Shown: positions 59,501 through 64,000 of the stretch, piece after piece
Position numbering within the stretch: position 1 is the first letter of the stretch
Layout: every line of letters begins with the position of its first letter
Assembly: GCA_019843655.1 (NCBI GenBank)
Contig: JACDQD010000103.1
Span: 8,990,001 to 9,054,000, forward strand
DNA: 64,000 bases
Source: Lethocerus indicus
Lineage: Eukaryota > Arthropoda > Insecta > Hemiptera > Belostomatidae
Direction: 5' to 3'
The notes under the pieces: model-generated
The model's database searches: none
The model's input: only the letters and a program-made list of their open reading frames with translations
What the model was told of the DNA's origin: nothing
Position numbers and translations under genes: made by a program

Positions 59501-62500
59501 TGATTTAATCATGCCTCAGCCGAGAAGAAGACGGTACCGTCTCACGTGAGCCCATAACACGGCCTCTCCTCTCACACGCTGGCTCCGACACCGACCCACT
59601 CATATCCTGTTAATAATTAACAATTAACACAAAAGTCCACTGACGGTGAGATTCTGAGTGAGTAGAACTAAGTCAACTCCCGGTATCTACAACGGCTTCA
59701 TTTTCCTCATTCTCCGAATTCATAATTAACACAGTACTGACATTTAAAAAAATACTTTCTCTTTGCAAGTATCTTTCTTCTAGTATTTCTCGCCTTTTTT
59801 AAATTGGTGTTTAGCTGTAATCACCATCTTGGTGGACACTTTTAGTTTCTCTCTGTGTTTGCTAGTTTTTCGTCCTATTACGTATCAGATAGTGTAAGTC
59901 TTTGCTGCTTGTCCAAGTCTCCATGAGTCTTAAACATTTTGGTATTGTGATATTTGTTATTGTGTTACCTGCACTTTGTTGAGGTGAGTTTTTGGGCGCT
60001 GTCCACTTGAAGACACTAATGTTTAACTCCTTTTTTCGCCATTCCGCATAAAGTATCGGGTTTTAGGTCACCCACTGACGATATTGAGTCTGAAATTTTC
60101 CGTTTTTTTCGATAGATTTTTCTGTTCAGAGAAGGACCCGAGTTGGGCCGCTCTGAACGACCTTGGCTGCCCTCAGCGAGCCGGCTCGAAATTAGCCCGG
60201 TCCCACTTCTACTTAGCCGGTGGCCGGCCACGATTCCTTTCGGCCCGGAACGAATCCTCGTTGCGAAATTGTTGCTCAATTATTGGAGCCTCCATAAAAA
60301 ACCGCTGTAACAATCGGCGGTGTTGATCCTTAGTATTTCCCTGGATTTACTCGTTATACTATCGCTATCTCCGAATTTCGCATATATTTTCCATTTTTTG
60401 CGGGCTTTCTGACTTTCTTTGGCCTGAAGGATTATTGGTGCTAGAGAGTTTTCTTCACAATTGAAATTCTCTTCTGGTCCCGGTGTTCTTCCTGACTATT
60501 AAATCATCTGTAATATTAAGTTTAATTTCATCTCTAAACACCTGAGGATCTCTGAAACTTTTGATCACCGTCTTATTTATTACCGTCGTTATTGTTTGAG
60601 TGGGAGTCGCGAAACTTTTCCTTTGTGGACTGGAGGATTTCGAAGCCGGAGGGAAAAGCTAATGCCTTTGTTCGGCCGGCAGGGGGAAGGTGTTTGTTGG
60701 GCTGTTGTTTGTCTTAATCACCTACTCTTGTCATTAGTGGAGAATGACCACCTTCCCCAGAGCCTGATATTAATCGTCTTGTTTGTACGCCCCCTCCCCC
60801 CGATCTCTCGGCCCAAGTTGTGCAAGTGATAGAGCCATCATATCCGCCTTCGCACTTTTATCTCTTCCCGTATCGGCCCCGCAGTCGTCGCTATTAATTT
60901 AAATATAATGGAAACAGATTATATTGCGATAATTCCGGGCTCTGTTTTCCGTACATTCTCCGAGTTCCCTCGCCTACCTTTCAGTATTAGCCTGGCGATT
61001 AATATTTCTATATGAGCGTTATCGAAATATCAATAACCGTACAGTATTTTTTCATGCTAGCGCAGAGTCGTGATCACATTCTCTCCTTCGTCTCTATTGA
61101 AATTTAACCCGTCTATTTTCACTTTGGGTGGGGGGAGGGGGGGACTTGTTATGCAAATGTTAAACAGTGAGGCCGTTCGTCGGGCCGAACCCATCGGTAG
61201 ATTGGTCGTTGACCTTTGGTTATTTTTGGATATAAAATGAGGTGCTGGAATGTTAGAAGAACCTCGGGCCTATAAATACCGAATCTCTACATTTTGCTAT
61301 CATTTATATCCATAACTGGTATTATATTTAATTTCTGTATTGTACCTTTTGGTGAGGCGCCGTTTTATTTCGGAAAAAATTGTCGATGAAAATGAAAGGT
61401 GATTTATGTAATTGTGGTTTTAAATTATAATGCGTAGGTACGCGTTTATTGCCTCTAAAACGAATACGCCTCGTCGTTGAGTTATTTATTGAGTACATTT
61501 GATTATCGATGGGAACAAGGTCGTGGGCTACACGAATATTGCATCTTTTCTCGATTGGGGCTAATTCCAGACGAGCTAACGGAGTGGGCCACGATCGCTA
61601 GGCCTGTGTGATTTACCGCGACCGTGAATTCAGTGCCGGTGTAGGCTGCAGTTTATCATGATCCTTATCAACGGGTCCACCCCGTGGGGTTAATCGGTGA
61701 GCCACGCGTGCAGTCTTCGGCATTCCGGCCCAAAAATAGCCTCCGGAGGACCTTGACCCGCTCCGCCTAAACCACTCTGCTTCTAATTTCGGAATTGCCC
61801 TGTAGGCTCGTGTTCACAATTAGTCCCCGGTATAACTTCTATTATAAAAAGACAGTGAAAAACTATTTTATGTTAAGGAAAATTCCAGCAGGTTCAGAGG
61901 GCTAGGCGACAGTTTGGATATAATGAGAGGACTCTTTTTACCTTATTCGCCTTTTACTTTTAATAGACGGGGCATATTGCAGCCGTGGGGTTCCCTTGTG
62001 GTTCAGGATTCTGGGAAAAACATTTTTCAAGGATAATTTTTGCAGTATTCCCTACTCTAGAATAAGGAAAACTAGAGAGGTAAAATTGTCGATTTATTGG
62101 ACTTCAGTGGGATGTACAAATTTTTTTAGTAAGAAAAATGTGTTTAGTATGAAATCTTTTCTCTCTGTTTGCGTTAATAGAATTTTGTTAATATGATTTA
62201 TACGCTTTTATATATTTTCATTAATTATGGTGAACGGTAGCAGGTTCACTACGACGCGTCTGCCTAAGTATATTCCTCGATCGAACTAGGTGCCGACCTA
62301 ACAGCCAGCGTTCCTGGCTCTCCTTCGGGAATAGCCGATTGCTGAAGATCATAATGTTTTCACGAACCAATAAATAATAAATTAACGACAAGTACGTTGA
62401 AGGGACGAGTAACCCGTTGCTCGTTAGCAAAAGTGAAATGGGAGTTGTGGCTTGGTGGAGCAGTGACGTCAGGAGAAGAGAAGGAGAGGGTTCTCTCCAG

Positions 62501-64000
62501 AGCACATATTTCATGAGCGGCATCACTCCTTAAAATATCGCCCCCGCTATCTCTTTTTTTTCTCGGACCCAACCGCCCACTTCACTTTCTTCCCCTCGCA
62601 GTTCCGTTTCAAACGCCGACCGGACCCGTTTTCTAAAGCTTTGTTTTGATCTCTTCTTATTTTTTGTCCCTTCATTTCGGCTACGTCACCGGGCTCGACG
62701 TGCGTATTCATGTATGCGTATTAATTCGGTGGAGATACTACTAGATAACATCCCGAAAGGTGTCCGTCTACGATTTAGAGTATGCGTATAACCTAAACCT
62801 TTATTCCCTTCAAAACTTGTTTGGAGTTGTGAAGTCATTATTTTTTTAAGGATTTTGTTGGTTTTTTGGAATTGAATATGTTTTCTGTAGATCGAATTTC
62901 TTCTTTAAGATAAATCGAGAAAAACATTACCAGGTTAGCGTGCTTACATATTTATATGTAATAGTTTATCTGGCATCGGGTAATTAAGTAATGTTTCAAC
63001 TGAGCCGTATCCTGTCTCATAGGATTAATTTCTCTACTTTAAAGTAGGAGTTAGTAGTTGTTGATAACTTATAGAAGACAGTTGTTGCACCTGGAGAAAG
63101 TTTCAGAGTGGAACCCTCCGAAGTTCTACTGACGAAAGCAAACACCGGAAGACACAAGCAAAACAAACTCCACTTACAGCTAACACTCGATCGGCTTTTA
63201 TTTAACATTTTATTTTTAAGTCCACGATGCAATAGTCCGCTAACGGTAAATCGAAGAAAAGGGTTGGGTAGTATTATTTCCTAACAGGTTATATTGTTGC
63301 AGGTTTTTTTCCTGTTTTCTCGAATTCTGACCTTCGGCAACGGGTTGTCAAATGTTATTAAACTAATTTATCTAAATTTTCTGAACTTTTAAGGCTCCTA
63401 CCTTTTTTGGGAAGATTATATGGGTCTCTGGTCTTTGGGTAGACGTTGATTTGTTCAGCAGTGCTTTTTCTTTGTATTCGTGAGTGGCTTAAAGCGTAGT
63501 TTATAATTCCAATATCGCTTTTCTCGCTAAATTATTTCATCTTCTAAATTGTTTATCTAGTTGAGGATGTACCTAGTTTCCCTTGGATAACTTTGGCCCA
63601 CTGACTCATATGTCGAACAGATTTCATTCTACGGAACACTTCGTTTCAGCGAACTGAGATCATTTTCGTTATCACTCGCGAGTGTTTAATTCGTGACGCG
63701 GATATGCAACTCTCTCACATTTCAGATTGTTTTAACTTCTGATCGCCTTCGAGTTACAGCGAAAAGCCAAGGATAATTCCGCGTTTGATCGCCTTCCTTA
63801 TTATTGTTTTTAAAATAAATCCATTTTCGTGATTCGTTCAAGTTTATTTCGTCGGCTTGGCAGTCGGTTAGTTCCTGTATCTATTCTACTTATCCCAAGA
63901 ATCGTGCGTCATTTTATGTTCAGTAAGGCAAACCCTTTTGTTTAATTTTTATTTCAACTGATATTTCTCAGCATAAGATCACTATCTTATATGCGTGTAT
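59501..64000. other. Non-coding stretch to the window end
   Basis: Moderately GC-rich patches lie at about 59,500-59,600, 60,100-60,300, 60,600-60,890 and 61,550-61,800, with AT-rich remainder. TGACGTCA (CRE) lies at about 62,463-62,470. Open frames are at most 101 codons and without domains. The 19-codon open frame at 59,923 is described under findings. Confidence 0.45.

Noticed and set aside
1..64000. Transposase, reverse transcriptase, CRISPR array, rRNA, snRNA, telomeric repeat or bacterial operon
   Set aside because: Looked for by eye on both strands through motif words and open frames. None was found, and the ORF-length distribution is that of non-coding eukaryotic DNA. Degraded fragments could escape notice.

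Overview
This window reads as invertebrate, most probably arthropod/insect, nuclear DNA that is almost entirely non-coding. No continuous reading frame exceeds 160 codons in 64 kb on either strand. There are no operons, no Shine-Dalgarno-spaced genes and no rRNA. The background is AT-rich with several long (TA)n microsatellites, but CpG is plentiful, unlike most vertebrate DNA. GT-AG splice signals and TCAGT-type initiator motifs can be seen. I cannot name the species. All composition statements are by eye.

The best-supported gene content is one minus-strand gene model. A candidate first exon lies at about 44,441-44,217. It has a TCAGTC initiator, a GA-repeat leader with no upstream AUG, a first AUG with purine at -3, ten codons, and a consensus donor in phase 0. 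A candidate internal coding exon lies at 442-227: 216 nt, exactly 72 codons, open, phase 0/0, with good acceptor and donor. If both belong to one gene, most of the window is its first intron or introns (about 43.8 kb between the two) and the gene continues left of base 1. I do not recognise the protein. A few smaller splice-bounded open segments (22,878-22,912 +, 39,968-39,925 -, 42,858-42,874 +, 56,273-56,312 +) may be microexons, but pseudo-exons of this kind are expected in long introns.

The rest divides into AT-rich tracts with little visible structure and GC/CpG-richer blocks of 0.3-1.2 kb (near 2.0-3.1, 3.8-5.2, 6.2-6.9, 8.9-9.8, 12.0-12.4, 15.8-16.4, 18.3-18.7, 20.2-21.3, 26.7-28.1, 35.2-35.8, 37.0-37.3, 40.2-41.3, 43.6-44.7, 54.2-54.9, 57.5-57.9, 60.1-60.9 and 61.5-61.8 kb). 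These have no recognisable gene. They could be enhancers or conserved non-coding elements, old transposon sequence, or unrecognised exons.

Repeat content includes four (TA)n arrays, CA, GA/CT, CCCT and GGT arrays, and a degenerate dispersed family built on GGTTTCGGCTTCTC...TAGTRGCAT with about seven copies. There is also an inverted pair of tRNA/SINE-like B-box segments at 37.8/38.1 kb and a second SINE-like block at 46.5 kb. Several short perfect palindromes and hairpins occur, the most striking being a cluster at 18.4-18.6 kb. I found no convincing novel multi-gene system, and no transposase, reverse transcriptase, CRISPR array or complete tRNA.
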